A stretch of 64,000 nucleotides of DNA from Planococcus circulans (lineage in GTDB: Bacteria > Bacillota > Bacilli > Bacillales_A > Planococcaceae), in contig NZ_JAIQCL010000001.1 in the NCBI RefSeq assembly GCF_020023385.1, forward strand, positions 620,001 through 684,000, in the 5' to 3' direction. The notes under the pieces were generated by a model. That model searched no databases and had not been told where the DNA came from. It saw only the letters and a program-made list of their open reading frames with translations. Below are positions 33,294 through 43,042 of this stretch, in pieces (position 1 is the stretch's first letter; every line of letters starts with the position of its first letter). The translations under genes were made by a program, and so were the position numbers.

Positions 33294-34487
33294 ATGCTCT
33301 CTAAATGGATTAAAGTCGCAGCAGCCATGTTACTGATCCTATTTACCGTATTGTCTTTCTCCAGCCAGTCACAAGCAGCTAGCTCCACCTATGTCACCAA
33401 AGGCAACACTGCCAGCAAAGTGGTCGCCCTCACTTTTGATGACGGTTCAGACGGCACGAACATCAACAAAATCTTGGATGTCCTGTCTGCCAATAATGTC
33501 AAAGCGACGTTCTTTCTTACAGGATCCGGTGCCAAAAATCACCCTTCCTGGATCAAGAACATTTCAGCCAAAGGCCACCAGCTCGGAAACCACTCCTATT
33601 CGCATCCTGATTTTACGAAACTCTCCGCTGCTAAGATAAAAAGTGAACTTGCTAGTACGGAAACGACCATTAAAGGAATAACCGGAAAAACGACCAAGCC
33701 AATTTTCAGAGCTCCATTCGGCGCATCCAACGCCTCTGTTCTTAAGGCAGTGGGCGATGCCGGGTATACCCATACCATTCAATGGAATATCGACACCGTT
33801 GACTGGAAAGGTGTTTCATCCACCCAAATCACCAATAAGGTCATGAACAATATCGTGCCAGGATCCATCGTTTTAATGCACACCGGAGCCGGAGCATCCG
33901 GAACTCCTGGTGCATTGCCGGGCATGATCAGCAAATTGAAAGCCCAAGGGTATAAATTCGTCACCGTCTCGGAAATATTGAACCTGTCTTCCGCTCCAGT
34001 GAGCGGCACCAAGTATACAGTGAAGGCCGGAGACACACTCTATAGCATTGCGAAGAAATACAATGTCACGGTGTCGGCATTGGCTAAAGCCAACAATATC
34101 ACCAATTACAATCTGATCCGTGTCGGACAGGTGTTGACCATTCCAGGAAAAACCACTACGCCTCCCGCTACATCCGTAAAATACACGGTCAAAGCTGGCG
34201 ACACACTTTACAGCATTGCGAAGAAATACAATGTCACGGTAGCGGCATTGGCTAAAGCCAACAATATCACCAATTACAACCTGATCCGTGTTGGACAGGT
34301 GTTGACGATTCCGGGCAAAACCACTGCACCTCCTGCCACGACCGTAAAACACACGGTCAAAGCTGGCGACACACTTTACAGCATTGCACGCACCTACAAT
34401 ACCACCGTCTCGAAAATTGCGGCGGCCAATAAAATCACCAATGTCAATTCAATTCGTGTGGGGCAAGTGCTGGTAATTCCGAGATAA
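33294..34487 (+). CDS. Secreted polysaccharide deacetylase with three LysM repeats
   Basis: 397 residues from the ATG at 33294 (AAGGGG 8 nt upstream; GTG at 33285 overlaps that site). Signal peptide 1-28 ([18 protein letters not shown]). NodB domain (about 40-235) with the metal motif [20 protein letters not shown] and VLMHTG. Three LysM modules follow ([18 protein letters not shown] and similar) separated by Thr/Pro linkers. The first two LysM repeats are nearly identical in DNA over a 168-bp period, a recent duplication. Probable wall-bound peptidoglycan or chitooligosaccharide N-deacetylase. Single gene with its own leader and terminator. Confidence 0.93.
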   Translation: MLSKWIKVAAAMLLILFTVLSFSSQSQAASSTYVTKGNTASKVVALTFDDGSDGTNINKILDVLSANNVKATFFLTGSGAKNHPSWIKNISAKGHQLGNHSYSHPDFTKLSAAKIKSELASTETTIKGITGKTTKPIFRAPFGASNASVLKAVGDAGYTHTIQWNIDTVDWKGVSSTQITNKVMNNIVPGSIVLMHTGAGASGTPGALPGMISKLKAQGYKFVTVSEILNLSSAPVSGTKYTVKAGDTLYSIAKKYNVTVSALAKANNITNYNLIRVGQVLTIPGKTTTPPATSVKYTVKAGDTLYSIAKKYNVTVAALAKANNITNYNLIRVGQVLTIPGKTTAPPATTVKHTVKAGDTLYSIARTYNTTVSKIAAANKITNVNSIRVGQVLVIPR

Positions 34488-34523
34488 CTGCAGGCTGAAA
34501 AACAGCATCACCTTAACCGATAG

Positions 34524-34560
34524 CAAAAAGGAGCCGGAAGAAAATTTCCGACTCCTTTTT
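34524..34560. terminator. Bidirectional terminator
   Basis: AAAAAGGAGCCGGAA pairs with TTCCGACTCCTTTTT across a short A/T loop (one mismatch); T-runs on both strands serve the deacetylase (plus) and DUF4126 (minus) genes. Confidence 0.85.
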
Positions 34561-35116
34561 ATATAGCTTTCGGTTTGTATAGAAATCTGCGATATAACTT
34601 ATAGATCATCAATACCATTGCTAGCAGGAAGACAATCGCCAGGATCGGTGCGATGAATATCAGAATGGGGACAAACGTTGCCGTCGCATCTTCTGCTGCA
34701 GAGACAGCAGGACTCATCATCGCTGTTTCACTGACACCTTTAACCGCTGTAATCGTTGCATGGGAAGCAGTGGCTACCCCTCCACCCCCGATGATGGCGA
34801 TGCTCCATTCCAAAAACGGGCTCATGTCCCCGATAAAAGAAGCGGTCAGCAGGATTCCTGCCAAAGCGGCAATTGGAGTTGCAATCATCTTCATGAATGA
34901 ACCCACAGCCGGAATATAATTGACCGCGACTTCAAAAAGGGTGGCGACAGCAAATGCAATGATCGCCGGCGTGCTGCCGATCCAACTGAATCCTTCTGAA
35001 AGCGTCAGCCAGTCCACATGGACAAATATCCCGGTTATCAATAAAGGTGTAAAAATTCTAAAACCCACGGTTGCGCTTAATGCCAGACCGATGGCTATTG
35101 CAAGAATGGTTTCCAT
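34559..35116 (-). CDS. DUF4126 membrane protein
   Basis: 185 residues from the ATG at 35116 (GGAGG 8 nt upstream). Four or five hydrophobic helices, with the family-typical N-terminus ILAIAIGLALSATVGFRIFTPLL and the Gly-rich segment IIGGGGVATASHATITAVKG. DUF4126 is a small integral membrane family of unknown role. It is convergent with the deacetylase gene and sits alone. Confidence 0.82.
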   Translation of the reverse strand: METILAIAIGLALSATVGFRIFTPLLITGIFVHVDWLTLSEGFSWIGSTPAIIAFAVATLFEVAVNYIPAVGSFMKMIATPIAALAGILLTASFIGDMSPFLEWSIAIIGGGGVATASHATITAVKGVSETAMMSPAVSAAEDATATFVPILIFIAPILAIVFLLAMVLMIYKLYRRFLYKPKAI

Positions 35117-35327
35117 TACATCAACCTCCATCATTCTTGTTTTCTTCTAGTATACACGACCCAGAGTTCTGCCGGCATGCTCACCGTTTTCCGAAATCAC
35201 CGCCTTTATGTGGAAGTGCTATCTTTACGGCATTCCTTTCATATAGTTATATATACCCATTCTATTCCCTATTATCTAAGACTATAATATTCTAGATATT
35301 CCATTTATTACGCGTAGGAGGAAGAAA

Positions 35328-36506
35328 ATGAAGCGTTTAGCCTTATTTTTATTAGTATTAGCAGTTGGGGTCAGTACGATGCCGCTATCAGCGTTTGCCA
35401 TCAAAGCTGATGATGCACAATTTGACCGTCACTTGACTGACATCGATTGGAAAAAGCAAGACTACCTCGACTATTTAACCGGCAAAGACTGGTCTTTAGA
35501 GGAATTTGAATCTGCAGATGAATTGGGAACTCCTTTAACGGAAGCAGGCATTCAGGCACTGCTCGGTGAATTGGAGATGACCCGCACTGAACTGAACGAG
35601 CTGCTTTATGAATATGGAGATCTCGAATACGGACAAGATGTTTTAGAGGGAACTTATTTGATTTTCATAGAAGATGTAAAATTCTTTGTTGAATTTTATT
35701 TGGAAGAGTACACAGGAACTCCGATCAATGCGGTAAATCTACAGGAGCTGATGGAGAGATACGGATTCACTTCGGAAACCGAGCTGGAAGAATATCTTCA
35801 GGATTATTCTGATTCACTGGCAAACTATGAGTATATCGAAGACTTGGAGTCTTCGCTTCTCTACTATTCCGAAATGGGCGAGTACGGATTCGATACTGAA
35901 TTTCTCTTCACTGAACTCGGCTTGACGGAAGAAGAAGTGGAAAAACTGATCGCACATCTGGAAACCTTGGATTACGAAGATCCAGACTTTGAAAGCAAAT
36001 TGGAGCAATTGAGCGACCGTATGGTAGCGGTCGACAATTTTGAAAGTGCTGATGAACTGACAGCAGAACAATTGGCTGAAATTCTGGATATCTACAGCGA
36101 CATGACGGATTTGTTCGAAATAAGAACCGATCTATATTTCAGTAAAGACGGCCAGAAGGCACCGGTATCCTTAGCGACGCTGCTCACGCTGCAGTCAACT
36201 GAAGGTGCTGACCTTTTGATTGAAATCTTTAACCTGAAAGATGTATTCCTGGCGGATATTCTGCTGACTGCCGATATGTTCGGTTCTGAGTTGATCAACG
36301 AAACAGGAAAAGATTTAATCACAGTGGAAAATGCCATTGCAACTCCACCCGCGGTACAAAAACCGGTTGCACCTGCCACTCAAACTATAAAAGGCGGAAA
36401 ACTTCCTGCAACAGCTTCAGATTTCGCTGTAAATTCATTGCTGGGACTGGCTTTGATTTTAGCTGGCATTGGTTTATTCCGTCGCTATAGAGCCCAAGGA
36501 ATTTAA
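35328..36506 (+). CDS. Processed acidic surface protein with LPATA sorting signal
   Basis: 392 residues; GGAGGAAGAAA before the ATG. Signal peptide (about 1-26, ending SAFA), then a strongly acidic, helical body rich in EE, ED and YxE. It has degenerate internal repeats (WSLEEFESADELG; VDNFESADELTAEQL) and three ELGxxEEE-type helices. The C-terminus has LPATA (Leu359), a hydrophobic span and RRYR, a cell-wall sorting signal of the class D type. The gene overlaps the class D sortase gene that follows (TAATG), so the pair is a dedicated substrate and enzyme. Function on the surface is unknown. Confidence 0.85.
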   Translation: MKRLALFLLVLAVGVSTMPLSAFAIKADDAQFDRHLTDIDWKKQDYLDYLTGKDWSLEEFESADELGTPLTEAGIQALLGELEMTRTELNELLYEYGDLEYGQDVLEGTYLIFIEDVKFFVEFYLEEYTGTPINAVNLQELMERYGFTSETELEEYLQDYSDSLANYEYIEDLESSLLYYSEMGEYGFDTEFLFTELGLTEEEVEKLIAHLETLDYEDPDFESKLEQLSDRMVAVDNFESADELTAEQLAEILDIYSDMTDLFEIRTDLYFSKDGQKAPVSLATLLTLQSTEGADLLIEIFNLKDVFLADILLTADMFGSELINETGKDLITVENAIATPPAVQKPVAPATQTIKGGKLPATASDFAVNSLLGLALILAGIGLFRRYRAQGI

Positions 36507-37171
36507 TGATGGTTGACAGATCACAAAAAAGAACAAGCAAAAAACCGCTACTTCTTTTTCTGCCCCTTGTCCTTATTGTGTCCGGCTTATGGTTCAGCAC
36601 CACCAGCACCGCGACATTTGTAAAAGGCTATCTGCTTTATAAAACAGGGAATGCCGAAGCCACGGTGGTCAGCAGCGAGCCTGCAACACAGCCAATCGAA
36701 CTTCCGGAAGAGCCTAAAGAACAGGAAAGCAGCGGATCAGGTCCCAATCCCGAATATCCGGAAACTCCGGAAATCGGAGAGCTGATGGGAGAACTGATCA
36801 TTCCAAAACTGGATGCTGCGTTGCCGATTATCCATGGCACCGACGAAGATGAACTGGAAAAAGGCGTCGGCCATTTTGCTGAAAGCGTATTGCCCGGAGA
36901 AAATGACAACTCCGTTTTATCGGGACATCGGGATACGGTATTCCGTGAACTCGGCAAAGTCGGAAAAGGCGATCTCCTGATTGTTAAAACGTACGCAGGA
37001 ACCTTCACTTATAAAGTTCGGCAAGTACGGATTGTCGACGAAGATGACCGCACTGTGATTGTTCCAAAACCAAAAGCCATCTTGACCGTGTCTACCTGCT
37101 ATCCATTCGATTACGTGGGATACGCTCCCGACAGGTATATACTGGTGGCTGATTTGATTTCGAGCAAGTAA
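36506..37171 (+). CDS. Class D sortase
   Basis: 221 residues, start at 36506 or 36509 (AAGGA 5 or 8 nt upstream) overlapping the previous stop. One N-terminal membrane helix (about 14-35), a Pro/Glu linker (55-90), then the sortase barrel with His in VLSGHRDTVF, catalytic Cys in VSTCYPFDYVG and Arg in APDRYILVA. Class D enzymes prefer LPxTA signals, and the upstream protein ends in LPATA. It anchors that protein to peptidoglycan or processes it. A terminator follows directly. Confidence 0.92.
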   Translation: MMVDRSQKRTSKKPLLLFLPLVLIVSGLWFSTTSTATFVKGYLLYKTGNAEATVVSSEPATQPIELPEEPKEQESSGSGPNPEYPETPEIGELMGELIIPKLDAALPIIHGTDEDELEKGVGHFAESVLPGENDNSVLSGHRDTVFRELGKVGKGDLLIVKTYAGTFTYKVRQVRIVDEDDRTVIVPKPKAILTVSTCYPFDYVGYAPDRYILVADLISSK

Positions 37172-37207
37172 AAAAGGAATTCCCATTCAACGGGAATTCC
37201 TTTTTTT
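37169..37207. terminator. Bidirectional terminator
   Basis: AAAAAAGGAATTCCC and GGGAATTCCTTTTTT form a 15-bp perfect stem with a 7-nt loop between the convergent sortase and protease genes. Confidence 0.92.
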
Positions 37208-37226
37208 CTCTATTCATTCTGGTAGG

Positions 37227-38663
37227 CTATTCTTTATTGACGATATCCGAAACATAATAGAAGCCATATTCATCCATGACGATCGTGTACATTTTGCTGC
37301 GTTCTTCCACAGACCAGATACCCGCTTCGTTCATCATGTCAAAAGCTTCTTCTGTATGGACCAGAGCGTAATCTTCATAGATTTCGATATCCATGATATC
37401 CAGTTTCGTGAAATTGTATTCCATGTTTTTGCCTGAAATATCTGCAATATATTCAGCAATCCCATTGTAGATTTCGCTTTGATAAACGAGCAGATTCTGT
37501 ACATAGAAAAAATCTTCTTCTTCAAGCGATGTTTCATAATAATATCGGAAATCGCCGATAAACTCACTTAAGTTCGCTTCATCGAATTTCATTTCCAAGT
37601 CGATGTCGTACTCATAGTCTTCATCTTCATAACCGCTGAAGTCGTCATAAACCTTGAACAAAGCTGCAACTTCTTCTGCTGACATCGGAGCAGTAACCCA
37701 TTGGGATAATTGCTCATACATCGAATACATCGGAATTGAAAAGCCGATTGAATCGCCTTCTTCAATCACCAGCGAATTGATGCCGATGACTTTACCGGTC
37801 GCTGCGTCCACCAATGGTCCCCCACTACTGCCCGGAGCAATTTTTGCATCGATCTGGTAAATATTTTCGTAAGTGAATTCCTGATAGAAGTCCCGGTCAA
37901 TCCCTGTCAAATAGCCGATTGTTGCCGTATTTTCCATACCTGCCGGACTGCCCAGCGCGATGACTTCAGTTCCTACATCCGTTGCTTCCATTTCAACTTC
38001 CAATGGTGTGATGCCTTCAAAAGCTTCCACATGGATCAATGCAATATCGGATTCATCGGAAATACCGACGACTGTCCCCGGGTGATCCTGCCCGTTGATG
38101 TTGCGGACGACTACATCTGTAAATCCGGCTACAGCATGGGCGTTGGTTACCACCATTCCCGTATCAGAGAACAGGAAACCGGACCCTTGTCCGCCCTCAG
38201 TCAATATGGTGTAAACTTTTTGCTGCGACTCCTTGATGATAGCTGTTTTTTCTTTCTTCTTAGGCTCTACTTTTTCCGGCTGTTCGGAAGGCGGCACGAC
38301 GTTTTCCACTTTGGTTACAGTGCCTTCCACTGGTGCATCAGCTGGAACCGTTTCTTCAGGTTCTTCAACTTTTTCCACTTGGCCTTCTTCTGTTTCCGGT
38401 TCTTCTTTCACTTCAGGCGTTTCTGGCTCGGGCTCTTTTTCAGCTGCCTGTTCTTCTTCAGGCGGCTCTACAGGCTCTGCTTCCTCTCCCATAAATTGAG
38501 CAGATCCGATTCCGACTCCGAGCAAAGTCAATACCAGCACGATGGCGTAGATGAAATTCCTTTTTTTCTTTTTCTTGCTTCTTGTTTGCATCAACGAATG
38601 CCCGCAATCCTTACAGAATTTTGCGCCTTCCTCATTTTCTTTTCCACATTTATTACACGTCAT
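37227..38663 (-). CDS. Membrane-anchored HtrA-like serine protease with zinc ribbon
   Basis: 478 residues from the ATG at 38663 (CAGGAGG upstream; a longer frame to 38735 has no site). A zinc ribbon with CxxC pairs (CNKCG ... CKDCG) fills residues 2-25, then a Lys-rich patch, one membrane helix (about 37-57), and a Glu/Pro-rich linker (60-145). A trypsin-like domain follows with His in VVTNAHAV, Asp in ESDIALI and Ser in APGSSGGPL. No PDZ domain is apparent. The last 140 residues are an acidic domain I do not recognise (DYEYDIDLEMKFDE). The zinc ribbon should be cytoplasmic and the protease outside. Possible role: quality control or processing of surface proteins. Confidence 0.85.
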   Translation of the reverse strand: MTCNKCGKENEEGAKFCKDCGHSLMQTRSKKKKKRNFIYAIVLVLTLLGVGIGSAQFMGEEAEPVEPPEEEQAAEKEPEPETPEVKEEPETEEGQVEKVEEPEETVPADAPVEGTVTKVENVVPPSEQPEKVEPKKKEKTAIIKESQQKVYTILTEGGQGSGFLFSDTGMVVTNAHAVAGFTDVVVRNINGQDHPGTVVGISDESDIALIHVEAFEGITPLEVEMEATDVGTEVIALGSPAGMENTATIGYLTGIDRDFYQEFTYENIYQIDAKIAPGSSGGPLVDAATGKVIGINSLVIEEGDSIGFSIPMYSMYEQLSQWVTAPMSAEEVAALFKVYDDFSGYEDEDYEYDIDLEMKFDEANLSEFIGDFRYYYETSLEEEDFFYVQNLLVYQSEIYNGIAEYIADISGKNMEYNFTKLDIMDIEIYEDYALVHTEEAFDMMNEAGIWSVEERSKMYTIVMDEYGFYYVSDIVNKE

Positions 38664-38965
38664 GGCTGTACCTCCTGATGGACTAGCATAAATCCCATTA
38701 ATTTCTTCCATTATAAACCTTATAACGTCAAACAACTACTCAGGGTTGCAAGATGTAACGAAGTCTTCGCATTTGTAATAAATCTATCTATTCAGAAGGT
38801 AATTTTATCATAGATAGCAGATTTACAATCAATAAAACCCTCCAAATGTAAAATTTTATTAATTAGGCAGTGAAATTTCTATTTTTTATTCACTATAATT
38901 GACGCAGTTAAATTCTATATTTTGGTAATCTCCAAACTTAATTTCTTGCCGTGCAAAAAGCGCAT
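38664..38965. other. AT-rich intergenic region
   Basis: About 300 bp between the protease start and the terminator of the next minus-strand gene; the protease promoter must lie here. No repeat, RNA or convincing operator was seen. Confidence 0.4.
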
Positions 38966-38997
38966 AAAAACAGGGAATGCCTATTCGGCATCCCCTG
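38966..38997 (-). terminator. Terminator of the small secreted protein gene
   Basis: CAGGGAATGCC (38971-38981) pairs with GGCATCCCCTG (38987-38997), one mismatch; on the minus strand TTTTTATG follows. Confidence 0.78.
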
Positions 38998-39020
38998 CTA
39001 GTTTTGCATTCTGTTACATT

Positions 39021-39428
39021 TTATTGCTGTTCCACATCAATTCCGACCATTTTCTCCTGAACCGTCAACAGATTCCTAAAGTGATCGGCTACGGCCGGCG
39101 ACTCTGCTTCTATTTCCTGCGACACCGTGTTCAGTTCCTGAATCAGCCCGTCCAATGTGGACTGATACTGCTGGTACTGTTCGAAGCTGATGGTTTCTTC
39201 ACCATCCAGTTCCTGAATCAGAACTTGAAGATCCTCTTCCAGTTCGGCTAATTGCTTCTCGTAGGGGCCTAATCTTTCCAGAACTCCCGCTCCCGGTTGA
39301 TAAGATGGCTTTTGTTCTTCAGGTGCCGGAGCTGTCAGTGCCATGTAGGCTTGTGTATCCACTTGCGTCGTCAAAACAAATCCAAGGGCGAGAACAGGAA
39401 CAGACATTTTCAAAAGCGAAGTTTTCAA
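39021..39428 (-). CDS. Small secreted coiled-coil protein
   Basis: 135 residues using TTG at 39428, 8 nt after AAAGGAGG; an upstream frame start at 39464 would place that ribosome site inside the gene. Signal peptide (about 1-27), a Pro/Ala/Gln linker, then a predicted coiled coil (ERLGPYEKQLAELEEDLQVL; YQQYQSTLDGLIQELNTVSQEI). No family recognised. Probably exported; possibly part of the surface-protein cluster around it. Confidence 0.65.
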   Translation of the reverse strand: MKTSLLKMSVPVLALGFVLTTQVDTQAYMALTAPAPEEQKPSYQPGAGVLERLGPYEKQLAELEEDLQVLIQELDGEETISFEQYQQYQSTLDGLIQELNTVSQEIEAESPAVADHFRNLLTVQEKMVGIDVEQQ

Positions 39429-39699
39429 ATGATCTTCCTCCTTTAAAATGATTAGGCCTTGCATTCAGCTTATCCCATCTTCCGAACGCCGTAATCCCTT
39501 TTGCAGGAGTCTTTAGAATTTCTTAATCCTGGCTTTACAAAGCGTACACTATCCTCAATCGCCAAGTTCTTATATAATCAAAATATTATCATCCAGAGCC
39601 CTAACCTGAATCGTGTATGCAACCGCTTATCCGAAGCGGATAACCAGCTGGAGACAAGACTTGCCAATCTAAAGTAATGTGGAGTTTACTGGGAAAGTT

Positions 39700-39708
39700 T
39701 GATAAAAT
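39700..39708 (+). promoter_or_regulatory. Extended -10 of the secA2 operon
   Basis: TG-A-TAAAAT at 39700-39708, about 40 bp before secA2, without a good -35. The remaining bases between 39429 and 39748 hold another TATAAT at 39572 but no assigned feature. Confidence 0.45.
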
Positions 39709-39748
39709 AAGCAAGTAGCAGCGGCATAGAAAAAGGAGATTATTATTC

Positions 39749-42115
39749 ATGGTAACGTTATTTAAGCGATCAACTAAAACGAATACAAGACAGTTGAAAA
39801 AGTACAATCGGATCGTAGCAGCCATCAATGCACTTGAAACAAAGTACCAGGCCATGTCCGATGAGGAACTTCAGCAAATGACTGCCATTTTCAAAGATCA
39901 AGTAAACAAAGGAACCAAAATAGACAAAATTATTCCGGATGCTTTTGCAGTTGTTCGCGAAGCTTCTAAACGGGTGCTGAATATGCGCCATTTCGATGTT
40001 CAGCTGATCGGCGGACTTGTGTTAGCCGAAGGCAATATCGCCGAGATGCCAACAGGCGAAGGAAAGACGCTGGTATCTTCCCTTTCCGCTTATACGAGAG
40101 CATTGGAAGGAAAAGGCGTCCACATCATTACCGTCAACGAGTATTTGGCGAAGCGGGATTATGACCAGATCGGACAGATCCACCGCTTTCTGGGTTTGTC
40201 CGTCGGATTAAATCTTCCGGAAATGCTCAGCGACGAAAAGCAGGAAGCTTATCAAGCTGATATCACCTACGGGGTCGGCACAGAATTCGGCTTTGATTAC
40301 TTGCGCGACAATATGGCGCCAACCTTACAGGACAAGGTACAGCGTCCTTATCATTACGCAATCATCGATGAAGTTGACAGTGTATTGATTGATGAAGCAA
40401 AAACACCGCTCATCGTCGCCGGCAAAATGAAAGCAAGTGCCGAACTTCATCATATCGCTTCGTTGCTTGCGCTTCGCTTTATCGAAGACGAGGATTTTGA
40501 ATACGATGACGAAACAAAAGCAACTTCGTTAACCGATAAAGGCATCGAAAAAGTGGAAAAAGCCTTTGGTGTCGACAATCTGTATGAGCTTGAACACCAG
40601 ACGCTTTACCATTACGTCATTATGGCGCTTCGTGCCCGTGTCATGTTTATCCGGGATGTTGACTATATCGTAAAAGATAATAAGATCCTCTTGGTCGATA
40701 TGTTCACAGGGCGTACGCTTGAAGGCAGAACCTTATCAGACGGTTTGCATCAAGCCATCGAAGCGAAGGAAAAAGTCGAAATCACTGAAGAAAATAAGGC
40801 GCAGGCGCAAATCACTATACAGAATTTTTTCCGCATGTATCCTCATCTCTCAGGGATGACCGGTACCGCAAAAACACAACAGAAGGAATTTCGTGAGGTC
40901 TATGGCATGGACGTAGTAGAAGTGCCGACCAATCACCCAAGAGCCCGCATCGATTTACTGGACCGGGTATTCCAAACGATGGACCATAAATACAAAATAG
41001 TAGCGGAAGAAGCTGCTGAACGCCATCAAACCGGACAGCCCGTTCTTATTGGAACAACTTCCATTCTGCAATCCGAAGCTGTGGCTGCTTACCTGAAAGA
41101 GAAAAACCTGGTTTTCCAACTGCTCAATGCGAAAAGCATGGAACAGGAAGTCCATCTGATTTCGCAGGCAGGACAGTTGAACCAGATTACAGTGGCCACC
41201 AATATGGCTGGCCGCGGAACAGACATCGTCCTTGGTGACGGAGTTGCAGAACTTGGCGGGCTGCATGTAATCGGTACCGAAAAACATGAAAACCGCAGAA
41301 TCGACAATCAATTGCGCGGTCGTTCCGGCCGTCAAGGCGATCCAGGTTCATCTCAATTCATCCTTTCTCTTGAAGATGATATGTTTAAACGCTTCGCAAA
41401 AGAAGATGTCGAGAAGTTCGAGAAAAAGATGAAAACCGATAAACTCGGAGAAATCACCAATAAAGAAATCCACGAACTGACGGATCGTACTCAACGGATT
41501 GTGGAAGGCTCCCACTTCTCCATGCGGGAGTACAACCTCAAGCTGGATGATGTGATCAACGAACAGCGCAAAATCGTCTATGGACTGCGAAACCGTGTGT
41601 TGACGGGCCAAGAGAATTTGGAATTGGTGCAGGGCATGGTTCGCGATGCCGCAGATTATGTAATCTCTGAAACACTTCCGGAAGACGATGATATTCAACT
41701 GGTCCATCTGGTGTCCATAAAACAAGACTTACAGCATTTGCTGGGCGAGCCCATTTCTGTGCCGGAAAAGGCCAATAAACGGAAAGACATCGATGTTGCG
41801 GTCGAACCATATCTTGAAAGCATTTCAGCATTTATCCTGGCTAGCCAGGACGATGAAAAAGTCCTCAGAACCATCCAGCTTGTCATGCAAACGCAAATTG
41901 ATGCGATGTGGGTGAAGCACCTGGAATCGATGGCTCACCTCAAAGAAGGCATTGGACTGCGCTCTTATCAGCAGGAAGATCCGATGAGAATCTATCAAAA
42001 AGAAGGTCTTGAATTATTCGCTGCAAATTTCCAGAACCTGCGCTATTCAATCGCGTCGGAAGTATTGGGATTTTTGCGGAACTTGAATCGTCGTGAAAAG
42101 GAGCAGAAAAATTGA
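39749..42115 (+). CDS. secA2: Accessory Sec translocase ATPase SecA2
   Basis: 788 residues. A SecA motor with Walker A MPTGEGKT, DEVDSVLIDEA (Walker B region), the preprotein-binding domain, and motifs TNMAGRGTDI and LRGRSGRQGD. The protein stops after the helical scaffold (FLRNLNRREKEQKN) and lacks the zinc-binding SEC-C tail of housekeeping SecA, which is typical of SecA2. The following gene overlaps it by 4 bp and encodes a SLAP-domain assembly protein, so the likely cargo is S-layer or autolysin-type surface proteins. AAAAAGGAG precedes the ATG. Confidence 0.9.
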   Translation: MVTLFKRSTKTNTRQLKKYNRIVAAINALETKYQAMSDEELQQMTAIFKDQVNKGTKIDKIIPDAFAVVREASKRVLNMRHFDVQLIGGLVLAEGNIAEMPTGEGKTLVSSLSAYTRALEGKGVHIITVNEYLAKRDYDQIGQIHRFLGLSVGLNLPEMLSDEKQEAYQADITYGVGTEFGFDYLRDNMAPTLQDKVQRPYHYAIIDEVDSVLIDEAKTPLIVAGKMKASAELHHIASLLALRFIEDEDFEYDDETKATSLTDKGIEKVEKAFGVDNLYELEHQTLYHYVIMALRARVMFIRDVDYIVKDNKILLVDMFTGRTLEGRTLSDGLHQAIEAKEKVEITEENKAQAQITIQNFFRMYPHLSGMTGTAKTQQKEFREVYGMDVVEVPTNHPRARIDLLDRVFQTMDHKYKIVAEEAAERHQTGQPVLIGTTSILQSEAVAAYLKEKNLVFQLLNAKSMEQEVHLISQAGQLNQITVATNMAGRGTDIVLGDGVAELGGLHVIGTEKHENRRIDNQLRGRSGRQGDPGSSQFILSLEDDMFKRFAKEDVEKFEKKMKTDKLGEITNKEIHELTDRTQRIVEGSHFSMREYNLKLDDVINEQRKIVYGLRNRVLTGQENLELVQGMVRDAADYVISETLPEDDDIQLVHLVSIKQDLQHLLGEPISVPEKANKRKDIDVAVEPYLESISAFILASQDDEKVLRTIQLVMQTQIDAMWVKHLESMAHLKEGIGLRSYQQEDPMRIYQKEGLELFAANFQNLRYSIASEVLGFLRNLNRREKEQKN

Positions 42116-43008
42116 GTATTTTTTCTTTTTTCAATAAAACCGATAAAACCGGAAAGGATTCAATCGTCTCCTCTACAGAACTGGGCGAGGTTTCTGACAC
42201 GAATCCTTCAGAAGCAGAAGATGTCACACCTGCTTTATCCATTTCCGAAAGTTGGGAAATCAGCAAGGAACAAGAATACGTACTGAAATTCCTGTCGAAT
42301 GATTTGCCGCCTCTGCAGCCAAATCAATTATCTCTTGCAGGCATCGACATTGAAGCGGACCCGTACACGGATGATTGGAACGTCCAGGCATTTTTCCGTT
42401 CCTCCCTTGATCGTCCGATCACGATGGAAAAAGCGGAGTTGGTTTTACAGGATGCCGACAAAGAAACCATTGCTTCACAGGAATTCGATTTATCGGAATT
42501 AGGTTCCATTCCGCCGCTTTCAAACCGCCCTTGGATCTTTAAATTCAAGAAGGACGCCCTTCAAGTTTCCGAGATCCCTGCAGCTGGTTGGTCACTGGCG
42601 TTCAATGTCCAATCCCTTGTTCCCCATGCGGTGGATTTAGACGCATCTTGGGAAGAAGCATTGACAGACAAACAAAAATCAGGCTTAGCCGAACTTGTGA
42701 AAAAATTGCCTGAACTGAAGCCTCAAGAATTGAACATCACTGGCTTTCAGACGAGATTTTCAGAAGACGGCAATTTAGCGGTTTCTGTCTTTATCCGCAA
42801 TGGCTATTCCAAACAGATTGAATTGGAAAAATTGCCACTGGAGATTTTGGATGCAACCGGATCATCGATTGTGAAAGGTTCATTCAACTTGGCTCCGCTT
42901 GTAGTGAAGGCCAATACCACAAAACCTTGGACATTTATTTTCCCGAAAGAAACACTGCAGGTGAGTGATCCTGATTTGTCACGATGGACTGCCCGAATAC
43001 CGCAATAA
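42112..43008 (+). CDS. Accessory Sec system S-layer assembly protein (SLAP domains)
   Basis: 298 residues, TTG start at 42112 overlapping the secA2 stop (TTGA) with AAAAGGAG 8 nt upstream. It has no signal peptide. Two tandem SLAP-like units (about 50-170 and 185-298) share the pattern L-P-x-L-x-P-x-x-L ... F-x-R ... PLEILD/LVLQDA ... PWxFxFxK(D/E)xLQVS. Proteins of this type are encoded with SecA2 in bacilli and are needed for S-layer export or assembly. Cotranscribed with secA2. Confidence 0.85.
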   Translation: MSIFSFFNKTDKTGKDSIVSSTELGEVSDTNPSEAEDVTPALSISESWEISKEQEYVLKFLSNDLPPLQPNQLSLAGIDIEADPYTDDWNVQAFFRSSLDRPITMEKAELVLQDADKETIASQEFDLSELGSIPPLSNRPWIFKFKKDALQVSEIPAAGWSLAFNVQSLVPHAVDLDASWEEALTDKQKSGLAELVKKLPELKPQELNITGFQTRFSEDGNLAVSVFIRNGYSKQIELEKLPLEILDATGSSIVKGSFNLAPLVVKANTTKPWTFIFPKETLQVSDPDLSRWTARIPQ

Positions 43009-43042
43009 GAGGGAGTTTTTCATAATTCTTCTCTACCTAAAG

